From Adiantum capillus-veneris (taxonomy: Eukaryota > Streptophyta > Polypodiopsida > Polypodiales > Pteridaceae), in contig CM043958.1 in NCBI GenBank assembly GCA_014529385.2, positions 83,825,525 to 83,889,524 of the forward strand: a stretch of 64,000 nt of DNA, in the 5' to 3' direction. Below are positions 11,285-24,064 of the stretch, piece after piece. The notes below the pieces were generated by a model, which searched no databases, was not told the origin of the DNA, and worked only from the letters and a program-made list of their open reading frames with translations. A program made the translations under genes and the position numbers. Position 1 is the stretch's first letter, and each line of letters begins with the position of its first letter.

Positions 11285-13816
11285 TGATAGCCATTATTTT
11301 GGCTCTCAAATTATGCCATAGTAAGCCGCTTCACCCAACAAAATTACCTGAATACTATGGCTATCTTCACTCTTATATTGTACATAAGCATGTGTGAGTT
11401 ATGGGACTTTCCCCTTATCTCCTTAAAAACCCTCAATTAGCTAGTCACTGGGCTAGTTGAGCCAAGAATTAAAAAAAAAAAGTATATTATGGCCTTTTTG
11501 TGCGTAAATATCTCATTGTATATATGGCTTAAATAAAGAATTTTTTAAAATTATTTTTTGGTATTTTATTTAAATATTTATACCTAGATGTGTGTTTTAT
11601 TAAATCTATATATGCCTTCTTTCATCCTCTTGCACCATAAGTATAACTTTGTTGTCAATGTATGCATCCTCTAACCTCTTATTTTTTTTTTCTTTCATAC
11701 AAATCACCCCCATATTTCCACCCTCATCCTTGTGAAACAAAAACTTTGTTTCTACTCCCTTAGTCACTTTTAATATAGAATGTTTATTTACTTGCATACT
11801 TTTCGTCTTTCACCCAAAATAATACAAAAGAGGGACCATATCATATGATTCCAATATCTTTTCCCATATCCATAATTCTTTCATATATTTTTAATTTTAC
11901 ACTCATAATTTAAACACCATGTGCTCGTTAAGCTAAAATCCATTAATAGTCTATACACACGTTCACCACATATATATTTCTTTATTCACCAATGATCCTT
12001 CTCCATGCATGTGTAAAGATGACTTGGATGCTTTGTATCATGATATGACTCATGGAGAGGCTCACTCTTGGATGCATTGTGTAAACCTAACAAAGGAGGG
12101 GGCCACTAGAAGACTTTTGCAGGCATAAAAAACTGACTTTTTGGTGATATTTTTGGCGCCAATTTTGACTCGAAATTTGAAGAAGTGATCAGCAAACAAA
12201 ATGTAGGAGAGATATAATTTTAGGGTGAACCCTAGTCTATCCACTTTTTCTCACAAGTCATCCTAATCTTCTCTCACTTTCATTCACACTTCCACACACA
12301 CACACACTCATTCCTCTTTATCTTTCACTCAAACCTGCACCTTCCATGGCTTCTTTCACCCTCTTCACCGCTAACCTCCCCTCTCACTTCCATTAGCTCT
12401 CATATGAACTCTACATGAATATACACCATATCTATGTCTCTCTCTATTACCTCTAAATCGTAATTTCATCTTACCTCTTCTCTATGTACATAAAATTCAG
12501 CATGTAGGCCATGCTTAAGTTTTGAAAAATTGGAAAATCTAGTCACCGAATCGTCATTTTCATAATTGGTGATCAACATCGGCAAACGAAGGTGTAAAGA
12601 AGAGAAGAAGAGGATTGATAGTCATTCTTGACAATCTACACAAGGTAAGTCCAAGATTCTTCAAGGCTTTACCATTTCAAAGATTACCACTTCATTCACC
12701 ATCTCCTTTAACCATCCATCTCATTTTACCCATTGTAAATTGTATCACTAACTTTTTAGTGATTACTAACACTAACCACTAACATTGTTGTAAAACAATG
12801 TGCCCTCTACTATCCATTAAAGTAGACACTCCCAAGTTTATTCACTCATACCTCTCTTCTTTCAACCTCAATAATTCTCTCTCCTTGAGCCCACATTCAT
12901 GTGACTCAAAGGATAAGAGAGACCCACTCTCATTTGAAAGTAAAATAAAATCATAATCTTTGTTTCTCTTAATAAAATTGATTAGGCTTAATCCTAATCA
13001 AGGCCTACAAAAACCTATAAATAGAGTGCTTATCTTCTTTGTAAAATAGATCCATTGTACACATAACATAGCACTCTGTAACCCTAGTTGTGTGAGGAGA
13101 TTGTAAGCTTTGAGAGCTCTCTATCAGATTATACTCATATGTGCATAGAGATGCTTTGGAGGCTATTGAGAGGAATTGACAGATGCCCTATTCTCCATCA
13201 CATTTGTAGCTTCCACTTGCTCATAAATAATATTGATAGTTTGGGGTGCAATTGTGTACAACGGCTATGCCTCTTCTCTCCAAAATAAACTTGGCAAGTT
13301 GGATCAATGGCTTGTATAAGGTGAACTTGTCCTCGAGATGATTTGTTCTTTCATGCTTTGTGGTTTTAAGAGGCTTGTTGAATTTTTTTTCTTGGACTAA
13401 TTGTAAGAGGATGATACGATGAGAGGGCTCCCGTAACCCTAAGACAATAGTATGATGGCAATAAGATCAAGCCTTGTATTTGTCTCTAACTTTTCTAAGC
13501 TTGGAAGCATCTAATCTTTTAGGCCAGGATCTAGTTGTTCAAGTTGATTTGTACTCTCTATCTTACTCTCTTCCAAACCTCTACGGTTGTGAATGACTGC
13601 GTTTGGTGTGTGTTTGTGTGGCAATTTTGAATTCCTCTCTTTGCATCTTTGGCTACATACTATTTGCATCCTGGTGCCCCTTTCTTCTGTTGGGTTTGGA
13701 TGTGAGATTGTTGTTGTCTTGCGTGCTTGTAGTTTCCCCAGTTCTAATTGAGAAGCACGAGAGCCTTGAGGAGTGTTTAGAGGTCGCTTCTCTTGTTGCC
13801 CTGCCCAGACTGCCTC
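11285..13816 (+). mobile_element. Diverged LTR related to the long LTRs at 48.7-61.1 kb (opposite orientation)
   Basis: The left end TGATAGCCATTATTTTGGCTC and the next ~330 bp match the start of the reverse complement of the 48676-51410 LTR, sharing CCCTCAATTAGCTAG, GGGCTAGTTGAGCCAA and TTATTTAAATATTT. The right end (about 13600-13816) matches its last ~200 bp, sharing GGTGCCCCTT, GAGCCTTGA and CTTGTTGCCC, and closes on CCTCA. The middle matches less clearly and may hold other sequence. A primer-binding site is not evident after 13816, so it may be a solo LTR. It is clearly older than the young pair. Confidence 0.6.
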
Positions 13817-13929
13817 ACTACATTCCCTGGCAATCTTAACACCCCACCCACCAATAAGTCGATTTTATCATTTCTGAGCTAGAAAGATATATCATTAAAG
13901 AGAGATCTTTGGGAGGCTTCCTTACTATT

Positions 13930-15512
13930 TGTGCCTATTTTTTATCTTCCTTGTCCGCTTTCGCAAGTTTGATCTTGTTGTCTGGATCCTCGGAGCAATT
14001 TATGCGAAGATGATTCCTTCCACAATTGTCACAAAATCCTTGTATTTTATATTTTTCACTTGCCTTGGTTTCTCCCCCGTGTTCCTTTGTTTTCTTTTCG
14101 TAGCTCAAGTGTTACTGGCTCAAGAGTTTTTGGGCCTTGAGGCTCTAGTAGGGCTTGAGCAATTTCTACAAGTATTTTGTACACCTCTAGTGTTTTGGTT
14201 TCATCTTCTACATGTGGATAGGTCAATAGTCTTTGTTCTAGAGTCTCGTTGTTATTGAGGCTTGCCTTGTAGGCTTGCAACATAGCATCGAATTTCTTGT
14301 TCACCTTTTCCATCAAGACTGAACCGTCTGAGTCTTTTGCATTTTTCTTACTTTCTTGTTCGTGTTTAATAATCTTTTTTTTGTTTGGTTCAATTCCATC
14401 TCAAAAGCTAATTTCTCCTTCAACCTCTTTGCATTCAGTTTGTCTCGTTTGGATTTCCATGATTTTCTTCTAGTTCTTATCAATATGTTCTTGATTTCTA
14501 TTTGAGGTAGAAATATACTTTCCTCCTCAATGGTTGCATTTTTGGTAGCTTCTTGAGCTTGAGCTTGAGCTTGAGCTCGATTTATTACCTTTATAGTAAC
14601 CGTTGGTTCTATCTCATATTTTCTTGAAGAATGCATCATTTTTAAAACCTTCACTGTTTCTTTTCCCTTGTTGCTTTGGAAAGCGTAGACTTGTGAGACC
14701 GTGTTGTGCTTGATTCCCCTTTTTGAGAAATCCTCTGTGAATTCTTACAAGAATTGTGCTATGTTTGAGAAGTAATCTCTATTCAATGATTGGAACCACG
14801 TCAAAGCCGTCCCTCCTAATGTCAGCCCAAACTGCCGTATTGAGTATGAAAATACGCAATCTATTGAACTCTCAAAACTTGTTTGAAAAGCAACACATCA
14901 GAGTATGGATCCCCTGACCCATTATACTTTATCTTCATACATTGGGCCACCTGACATGGTCTTAGTTTTTGTGGTCCAGTCACCAATCTAACCAATTTGT
15001 GGTCTCTGACAAAGAAATCTCTTGCTCTCTCTCCTCGTCTTCGAGAAAATCCTAGTGCAATTCTCTTTGACATGTGTTCTAGCATTGTTTTTTGGCTGAA
15101 AGTAACTAGATATTCGAGTACCCTTGTATGTGTATCTTTCAAGGTATTGGATAAACAAATTTGTACTCTAGTCCATACTTATCTACCATCAATTCTTGCA
15201 CTCCACGGGCATCTGTATATGTGAAGCATAGAGGTTATTATGGTCGATCAACTCTCTTGCATTGGATTCTACGCATGTATAGAAGGTATATGAATCTCCA
15301 ATTGTGAGCCTACATAATCTCTCATGATAATAATCCATTGAAACTCTAATGGCTTCATTGGTTTTGATGGATCTCACATTTGGTTTGTTTATCAAAGGAT
15401 GTCTCTCCTCTAGTTGTTCTCTAAATCCCAATGTTGAAAGTATTGCAATGTTTCTTGCTGTTTTCATGTCTCTGAGTGGATCAAAAAACCTTGGTGGTGG
15501 ATGATTTTTCAT
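13930..15512 (-). pseudogene. Degenerate Ty3/gypsy gag remnant
   Basis: Minus-strand fragments in several frames. The N-terminal piece (15512-15189) is unassigned. The next piece (15142-14861) contains KIKYNGSGDPYSDVLLFKQ, the gag pattern of a core motif before capsid helices. Further on come a Lys-rich stretch with QAQAQAQAQ from a CTTGAG hexamer repeat (about 14548-14578), a coiled-coil-like piece (14316-14056) and a zinc knuckle CDNCGRNHLRINC near 14000-14040 with CX2CX3HX4C spacing. No protease or RT follows. The parent family is not certain, and it runs opposite to the adjacent LTR. Confidence 0.45.
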
Positions 15513-17184
15513 AGTTAAGGGTCACTCAAAACTTTGAAGACAATCTCTGACAACTAGACCAATTTGGCTTAGTGTACTTATCCCTATTTGCCCCTAGTGA
15601 GGTCTCCCAGAAGTCAAGTCTTTGTGATCCTTTGGTCTCTGGAAAATGGTCTTGGGACACCCTAAAAGTTTGGAATTAGGAAACATGAAGAAATTTAGCT
15701 CAAAAACCAAGCAAGCTTCCTTCTTGTCTATACCTAACTCAAATTGGAGTTTTCTATCAAAAATTAGAGCAATTTTGGTGAAGTGCACTTGAAACAACAC
15801 TCAAAACAGTCTCAGGACAATGACATAGGAACTTTGGCTTGTATCTTGGTCTCCAGAAGGTATTTTTAGCTCAAACTTGAGATTTGCAATGTACTCAAGC
15901 ATGCCTAGAAGCTGATCAACTCAAATACCCCCACTATGAAGAGGTACATGGATTGCAGTCCATGACCCCTTGTCAAATTTTCAATGGAAATTTTGACAGT
16001 ATGTAGACAAGGTCATGTACAATCTTTTGTACCAATTTTCATCAAATTTTGAGGTTGGGGGACGTGGATCGTAATCCATGTCCTACCACATATGGACTTG
16101 ATCTCTTAGCTATATCTCAAATCTTTTTGAATTTGGAGTTGTTTTGATAGGCCAAAAGCCAAACTGTAGGTTCTATCTACATGTTTGCGTTTGTCTTCTA
16201 TTTTGATACCTTTTGACCCAATTTTTTTCACTTTTATCCAAAATTGGACTTAGAGATATGTATGCACTACAATATGGGAAGATTTTAGGTTAAGATGTCA
16301 CCATGGAGGCATGGATCACGATTCATGTTTGGAGGTCAAATTGAGTTTTCTTGGTACCATTATGATCAACATGATTACTAGATACTATGGTATCAAACTT
16401 TTTGGATTTGGTTCTATGGATTGAAAATATAGAGTCCGGCTAGGGAACGCCCATATGATGAAATGGCCAAACACCCTTCTTTGCCATACTTGAAACAAGT
16501 TTTAGTGCTACAAATGCTCACCCCTCTCCAGTAGAATTCTTCCTTTGTTTCTTCTTATCAAATAGAAAAGAGTTGATCACATCATGAAATTTTGGTGTTG
16601 TTTGGATCCTTCTCTTTGATGATGGTCACTATCTAGTCAAAGCTAGATGGCAAGTATCCTAGAAGAACTACAATCTTGTCCTTCTTTGATTTTGCATTCA
16701 CATAGGCAAGTTGTATGGTCATGCTTTGAAGGCTATTAACTAAATGGTTTGGAAAAGCTAATAAATGCTAATGGATCTAATGATATCAATTGTATATTTT
16801 AGGGAGAGTAGATTAGATAACTATTCATGGTATTGACATGATAAATAATATTTTGATACACACATAATCTTTCTTTCCTTATGTGACAAAATCTATTCAG
16901 GAATGAGTATTTCCTCGCTCTCTTCCACTTTCGGTTGCCCATAAGGCTCCCCATAAACTGTCACATCACCTTTAACAAAAGTGTGTACAAAGATGCTCAT
17001 TATATAGAGCTAATGTACACATATAATCTTGCATCATACATAACATCACATAGAAGCCCCAAATTAGATTAATACATTTGAGAACTTGTCAGTGCCCCTT
17101 TAAGCCACTTTAGGGACCTCTTAGCTATCCATAAGTGATTTTACACCCTCTAGCATGGCACCCCATAGGTTCCCACACCCCTCA
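15513..17184. other. Gene-free stretch with a recurring quasi-palindrome
   Basis: No supported gene. An 18-bp imperfect inverted repeat of the form CATGGATTGCAGTCCATG occurs at 15947-15964, 16063-16080 and 16310-16327 with changes in each copy. Confidence 0.5.
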
Positions 17185-17658
17185 TTAAGGAAATTTGGAC
17201 TCTCAAAGGGGACCTCTAAGGAGGTTTGGCTTTTTCTCTTGTCCAAAGTGGGCAACCCGGTGAAGTACATAAATACTTTGTCAAAATCCTATCCACCAAC
17301 ATATCATTGGAAAGATCTTAGAAAGTAGGTTCTAAATCACCAAACTTTGATAAACCTAAAGTTGATTTGTAGAAGTTATCCCCCCCCACCACCACCACCA
17401 CCACTGAAGTTGAAATGTGGGAAGAGATCCATTTATAAGACAAAGTTGTCCATCAAAAAATGGAATTTTTTAGAGTATAAGTAACTTAATGGCATGCTAT
17501 ATATCAATGGATATATCTCGATGAGTACATTCTGAATTCAAAAGGTCCAACAATTTTTTATTTCATTTGTAAAAATTTTACTTTGCACCCATTTTGGACA
17601 AGAGGGAGAACGTCAAAGTCCTTATAGGGCCCATTTGAGAGTCCAAAATTTCCCTAAT
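17185..17658. mobile_element. Second foldback MITE of the 2171 family (older)
   Basis: Starts TTAAGGAAATTTGGACTCTC and ends GAGAGTCCAAAATTTCCCTAA, the same terminal sequence as the 2171-2609 element. Both copies sit in CATTA...TAATG. The interior shares GGCATGCTATATATCA and GTACATTCTGAA-like words with it. Arms are much more diverged than in the first copy, and an ACC run follows a C tract at 17381-17404. No coding capacity. Confidence 0.7.
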
Positions 17659-19950
17659 GTAGGTGTCTTTTTCATATGTTGGGTAGTGCAGCGATTATGA
17701 TTTCTAATTCTTGCTCATCTTTAGCTTGCTCATAGCCCGCGTTTTCACTTGTGCTCCCTCACCAGATAAGGGATCATCACTAATTGTCAGCTTGATTATT
17801 CTCCATAACCCATTTTTCATTAAGTACCATTTAAATTTAGTCTACGAGGTATCAAAACCTTCAACGTTAAAGTTTTTGAGTCCCTTATCTTACATTGCAC
17901 CTTGGAGAAATCTTAGCACTTGGATTCTTAGTGGTGAGACCAATGTCTAAGCTCCTCATAATTTCACAATATCAATGGACATGCATTTCAAGGCTGATGG
18001 GCTTGGGTTCATAAATTTGAATTTGAATTTTTCTTGATATGAGAGCGAGAGAGAGAGAAGAGGGATTTTTCTTAGACTACTATTTTTATGAAGTACCTCT
18101 TAAGTAGATCATGCTTCACTAAGAGAAAGCAAAAACATCCTTGGTCCTTTGCGTATGCCTTTGCTCTTCAAGGTTATGCTTGCCCATGGAAAATGCTCCT
18201 TAGCAGAGTGACTCTCTAGTTTTCAGGTGAGAGACTCCCATAGTGGAAGTGGAAGAGGGCCTCCCTTAAGGAGTTTCAAGTTTTTCCAAACAAGCTTTGA
18301 GTCGGGACCCTTAGCGGATGATTTATGAAAATTTGAGCATGGGAAGAGGGGCCCTAAAAGGGGAGGACTCAAGAAATCTATTAACCTTGCCTGGGCACCT
18401 CGGCTCAACTATTAGATGTTGCGAGTGATTAGATGAAAAAAGTGGACCAATGGATAATTTTGGCTGATCAAAATTAGTGGGAGTTGAGGATGTATTTCAA
18501 CCGCAGAAACTTCATCCAGTGAGCCTATTTAATAAAAAACTTGAGATATTAATAAAGCAACATTTCAAATCCATCCACATTTTCAATTCCAAAAATAAAC
18601 AAGGGAGCATCGAAACCTGTACGCATGCCTTCAACCCTCATTTGGATTACATAAACCAACTACCCCATGTGTTATCATGCCTTCCCAAAATAAACTTTCT
18701 CAAATTTGTCTCGACAAAGAGAAAAGCTATACACACACCCAAATTTAGACAAGAAAGGACATATTATGTAAAGTGGGAAGATCCCAATTCCCGGATTGGA
18801 CATCTTTCAATATATCATGTACAAGGTGTTGACGTTTTGTACTAGACTAAACATTTGAAAGAAAAAAATTTATGGTTTCGGGTGGTTGCACCATCAAGAG
18901 ACTAGTACATTGATTCCATTTTCATTGTTTATACTCTATTGTCCTACCTACAACTTATCTTAACATGGAGACATTGGTTTGAAGGCCCACAACTTGTTCA
19001 AGCTAATGTCAAATGGAGTACCCGAACTTCAAGTTCAAGGTCCACTACTTGTCCAAGCTAGCACCCATTGAGAAATAAACCCACTTGTCCATGACATCAA
19101 AGCAACACACACCTCTAGTCTAGAAATTCTTCACTTAAGGTACGAGCCATTTATGTTTTCAAGGTGCATTTGTCTAGGATAGGCTTTGGAGGAATGCAAA
19201 GTCCACTTCTTATCTAAGCTACAATTAGTGAAAGGGTAAGCAAACATGTTTACATAAAAATTTCTCTAAGTAATTCTCCATTGCAACATAGAAGGTTTAA
19301 TTTGAAGTTCAAGAAACTAGGCTAAAACATATATAATGAAATAAATACTACCCACAAGAAAACATTAAATATGTTATTTACGTCCAGAAGCATCCAGTTA
19401 TGCATAGACCCTAATAAAGATATGCATGCATACATTGACATCTTAATATGTCATGCACTTAGACTCCATGGTTTTCCTCCCAGCATATTTTAGTTTACAA
19501 AACTCTCTTACATGGAGGATGTAAAATAACCATTTTTTATTCAAACATTTTTCTCCACAAACAAGGTCTCTCACACAATTCAAAGTCCATGATTTATTTT
19601 CTCCGAATGCAAACAATTAGACTTTATATTTTTCCTTTCAAAGACTTGTGGGTTCTAAAACTCTTTTATATGAAGGACACAAAAATAAAGGTTTTAGGCA
19701 AACATGCGTGCCAAGACCAAGATAATTCTTGCACATCCATGAATTCTCCATTCCATACTTATAAGGTTTATTTTGATATCAAACATAAGTTTCTCCTAGT
19801 TACAAATGGATGCAACCTTGAGATGGAATGATATAGAATTGCTAAAGAACAAAAATAGTTTTTTTTAAATACATCATGATGAAACACAACCATAATCTAG
19901 TAAAATGAGTCCCCAAAAACAAGGTGCAATCTAGAACTACATTGAAATCT
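17659..19950. other. Gene-poor spacer
   Basis: Unrelated AT-rich sequence. A 122-codon ORF at 18477-18845 (plus) has no family I recognise and no supporting signal. Degenerate copies of the GGTCCACCACTTGTCCAA motif begin here at about 18985-19100, before the main arrays. Confidence 0.5.
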
Positions 19951-20325
19951 CCTTAGACTTGAATACACTCTAGTAATATAGTGAAGTCCCCTTAGACTAG
20001 GGTAGAGTTCATTGACACATTTTTGTTCTAAAGCGGGATGCTTTGTCATGACATTAAATTCTCCTTGTAATTGGATACACTCTAGTAATACATGGGGGTC
20101 CTCTTAGAGTAGAGTGCACTCCATTACAAGTCCCTTAGACCAGAGCACAATCCATCACATAGGATTCTCCTTATAATAGCATACACTGGAGTAATACGTG
20201 GAAGTCCCCTTAGAGAAGGGTGCACTCCGTGTACAAATAATTTTCTTTATAATAAGATACCCTATAGAATACCTGCAAGTCCCCTTAGAGTAGGGTGCAC
20301 TCCATGCAAGTTTTCATCAAATTGA
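19951..20325. repeat. Tandem repeat, ~100-bp unit, about 4 degenerate copies
   Basis: Each unit carries ATACACTCTAGTAATAC, then AAGTCCCCTTAGA, then GTAGGGTGCACTCCAT with variation. It is distinct from the 181-bp satellite. Confidence 0.7.
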
Positions 20326-20434
20326 CACATCTTTGTTTAAAAATAACCTTCGAATTATATAGTAATACAAATACACATCATACTAAAAGACATCATCTGG
20401 CCATAAAAAGGATCATTCTCAACCTTCTTTAATG

Positions 20435-23081
20435 TTATCGCCTTGACACGTACACATGGAGGACATGATTTGTCTTAAGATCACTATACTGATTTAGAAT
20501 TACGTTATGGGTATAATATTTCTTGTCTCTTGCATACAACCATCCAAGTAACCATGGAATAATCATTTCTTGCAAGAATCTTTGAAGCTGCTCAGGTGTT
20601 TTCCTCCACATCTTTGGAAATATAAGATATGTTCCTGGCATATTCCACATCATCCTATATGGACTATCATAAAAAATCAAGGTATTCTTTGCATCCAAGT
20701 CCTCAAACATCTTCCAAATATCGCTCAAGTTTTTATGATGAACCCTTCTAAAACCTAACATGATGTTTGGATTTTGGCAACACTTGTTACTTTATAGATC
20801 TTAAACTTGCTATAATGCTTTGGGAAACATTTTTGTGTGATGTGTTGCACTCTTGTTAGGTTATAGCAAGTCCATATCCACAACTCAAAGTATTCACCAC
20901 AGAAATCCAAAAACATTTCTGCGTCTAGGCACACCGCATGATAAACTTCATCTTTATCCTCCACAAGACGCATGTGTTGAGCCCAAGATGGCATAAGATG
21001 TCCATGTTCTATTTCAATCTTCTTCAAAAGCAGTCCTTCAAGGTCCAAAACAAGCACTCTTTTGATATTCTTGACAACAAGTGGTAGGTGACAAGGAGGT
21101 GATTGATATATACGACAAGGCCTTGGATGAGGCTGGTTGGGTGCTTCAAAACCTTCCTTCAAATCATGCCTATAGATAGTCAACCCGCTTTCTTGTAGTG
21201 ATGACTCTGCAATTGAAAAACAAGAAATTTATTATGTTTCAAAGAATACAAACATTTTCTATATTTCTACACTATGGTATTATTAGATGACAAAGTCCAT
21301 CTTCAACTTCCTCATTGATTTAAAAAAATCCCGATTGAAAACCTTACAAAGCTTCACCATTTCTCCAAGCTATGCTTCTTTGAAGCATGGAGAAAAGTAA
21401 GGTCTACCACCTGGCTAGGCTAGGCTCCACTATGAATGGAAAAAAGTAAGATCTACCATAGGTCCAAACTAGGCTCAATGATGAGGAATCTCTTGTTTCA
21501 AGGTCTGCCACCTGTCCGAGCTACACTTCATACAATATAGTGGTGGATAGCTAGACTCAATTGGGAATGGGAGAAAAGGTGCAAGCTCCACCACCTATCC
21601 AACCTCTTAGGCTCTTTGTTTTTCCTTCTCACTGCATGGAGGACTTGTGATGCGTTTCCCATGAGGGGCTTTACCAAAAGGTCCACCACATGTCCAAGCT
21701 TGCTCCGAAATATGTAGAAATATTTTTTTCGAGATCTGCAAGAAGAAACAAAAAGAAAAATTTGATACCATGCACATTTATATTCAAGTATGTGAAACAA
21801 GGTTCAAGTCATAAAAGGTACCTTAGGGATGTGTTTTATTTAGACTTAGAAGATTGTTCTCAACTTTGACCTTGTTATATAAGCCTTTGCAGTGGCTGCC
21901 TTCAATGGCCCCTTTGTAGTACATCCCAATTGCCTAGCTAGATTGATCAATTATGGTGCCTTCATGCTTTCAACAGTTATACCATTGTTTTCCAGTATCT
22001 CTTGTATTTGGGCTCGTCTGATGTCATTGTTGTCGGTTTTGTCACTTGCTCGATTGTGTTTGCCTTCAAGGATAGCTTCACCGTTGTCATATTTTATCCT
22101 TCTTGTAAAGAACACCTTGGCTTACCAAGCATCATTTTTTTGCTTCCAATTATCTTTGATTTCTTTATATTCACTCTCATTTGTCAATGCTGGCTGTCCG
22201 TAATGATTAGAGGCAATGAAATTCCGCGCATCCCTTATCTCATCCAGCTCAAACAAATAGGGAAGCAACTCCTCCAAGAGCATATCGTCAACCTATTTTT
22301 CACCATCAAATTGGGATGGAAAAATAAAATTGTTTTCAGGGGAAATGCATCCGTTGTAATGAGAGTCATCATTAAGCACTGTTCTTCGTGGGTCACATTC
22401 ATACCCCATGGCAATTTTAGCTAGAGGCTTGAACATTGCCTCAACGGTTGGATTGTCAAGTCTAGATAATTTATTGCTTTGACAAGTGTGGCAACCTTCT
22501 TGATTCCAAATTGCAAAGAAAGGCAATGTACCTTTTGCTAATCTCTCTAGTGATTTATGAATTTGAAGCACATTGTTCCTAGTAGCCGTCGACCAAATTG
22601 CAACATTAAACCTCTATAATATAGTCTTCAAGAATTGGATGCAACCTGGCCTAAGTATAATATATCTTTTTGGATCTAGTTGCACTGACTGGTGGTGTGA
22701 GGATGGCTGAGGAGAACGTTTCAATAGCAGACCAGTTAAGTCCAAAATAATTGTGAGTATGGATTTCTCAACATCTGCACTAGATGAAGTAGAAACAAAT
22801 GGAAATAACACTTGAGTAGACGTTTTAGTCTCTTTTGAAGTAGGTTGTATTGTTGGAGTAGGCATTTCTTTATTATCAATGTTGCAAGCTTGCTCAAGGT
22901 GCACATCACCAGACTTTGGTATAGACGTATCATCCACCTTGGGCATGTCACAAATAATAGAATAAAGGGGTTCAACAATTGTGGACTCAACCACAGGGGC
23001 CTTATCTATCCCAATTTGCAAAACACAAATAACATTGGTTTCTAAAAAATCACTAGAATTTAAATCACCAATTTTAAACAT
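20435..23081 (-). pseudogene. NIF/FCP1-type HAD protein with two NIF domains, decayed
   Basis: Reads on the minus strand. The N-terminal ~100 residues are unordered and Ser/Thr-rich. NIF domain 1 starts with IILDLTGLLLKR (about 22735), then YIILRPGCIQFLK, FNVAIWSTATRNNV and VLNDDSHYNGC. NIF domain 2 starts with LVLDLEGLLLKK (about 21040), then FELWIWTCYN, IFYDSPYRMMWN and IPWLLGWLYA. NIF/FCP1 phosphatases use DxDx(T/V); here the second Asp is Thr in domain 1 and Glu in domain 2, so neither should transfer phosphate even if intact. A splice acceptor TTTTTCAATTGCAG precedes the second-domain exon (exon starts 21206); the intron (about 21207-21950) contains satellite-motif copies. In-frame TAG (22614), TAG (22293) and TAA (about 22125) and a frameshift near 20760 break it. 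Domain assignment is fairly sure; loss of function is inferred from the breaks. Confidence 0.7.
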
Positions 23082-24064
23082 GTGGAAGTCAAACTTAGGA
23101 GTTTATTCAAGGTAAAATCAATATTATAATCCTTGCAACTATTGGTACACAAGGCAACACTAGTCTTTACTACAATCTTTTGTGGCAAACTTGTACACCC
23201 TACACTTTAATAAAAGTTAGTACTTAAGTGAATATTGAAGGCCACATAAAGTTAACAACCATGATTTACTTGATTGAGATTTGATCCATTAAAAGTCATC
23301 TTAACACATATAACTAAGACTTCTATCCATATAAATACTTGAAAACATCAAATAAATTCATAGTCAACAAACTATGTGTCTCCTTATTCAAGTCGACCAA
23401 TAGTCTCAACACATGCATAGCCATAACCTCTTGATATGTCTAAAGATAAGCCTTTATCCAAAGGTGTTAATTTTGAATGAAATATATAGCTACGTTTTGG
23501 ACACTCGTACAATGAGAGGTATTTTTGTAATCCAACACGTTTCCCTTTTGGATAAATTTACAAATCTATGCCTAGTTAATCTCTCTCTTCTTCTCTCAAT
23601 AGAGACCTTAATAGAAGCAAGGTCTACCACTTGTCCAAGCCAGTGCAAGGAAATGGCTATTGTTTTAAGTCTACCACAATAGACTCCACAGAAGGTTCAC
23701 CACCACACTTGTTTGAATTAGCCTCCATGGAAGGTCCACCACTTGTCGAAGCTATATGGGATTGCTTGAAGGTCTATCACACTTCTAGCTTGCGATTGGG
23801 ATCTGTATGGTTCACTACCCATGCTAGCCTTGAAAGTATAAAATTATGGGGATAATACGAGGTCTAACTCGTCAATTCAATCTCTTAAGATTAGGCTAGT
23901 GTTTTTTTTAAAATCTAAGGGTTCATCATTCAAAAATTATTCTCTATATTTAAACCTTTAATTCTTGAAGATGAAAAACATGACTCAAAAAATACTACAT
24001 GAAACAAAACCTAACATCAAGAGTATCAAATCAACAAGAATAGATGCTAACATATACAAGAAGC
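23082..24064. other. Spacer between the NIF-like and methylase-like genes
   Basis: No supported exon. Degenerate copies of GGTCCACCACTTGTCCAA occur at about 23621-23840, including GGTCCACCACTTGTCGAAGC. It could be an intergenic region or an intron. Confidence 0.5.

Noticed and set aside
18477-18845. 122-codon plus-strand ORF as a gene
   Set aside because: No recognisable domain, no splice or promoter context, and repeat debris around it; left as spacer.
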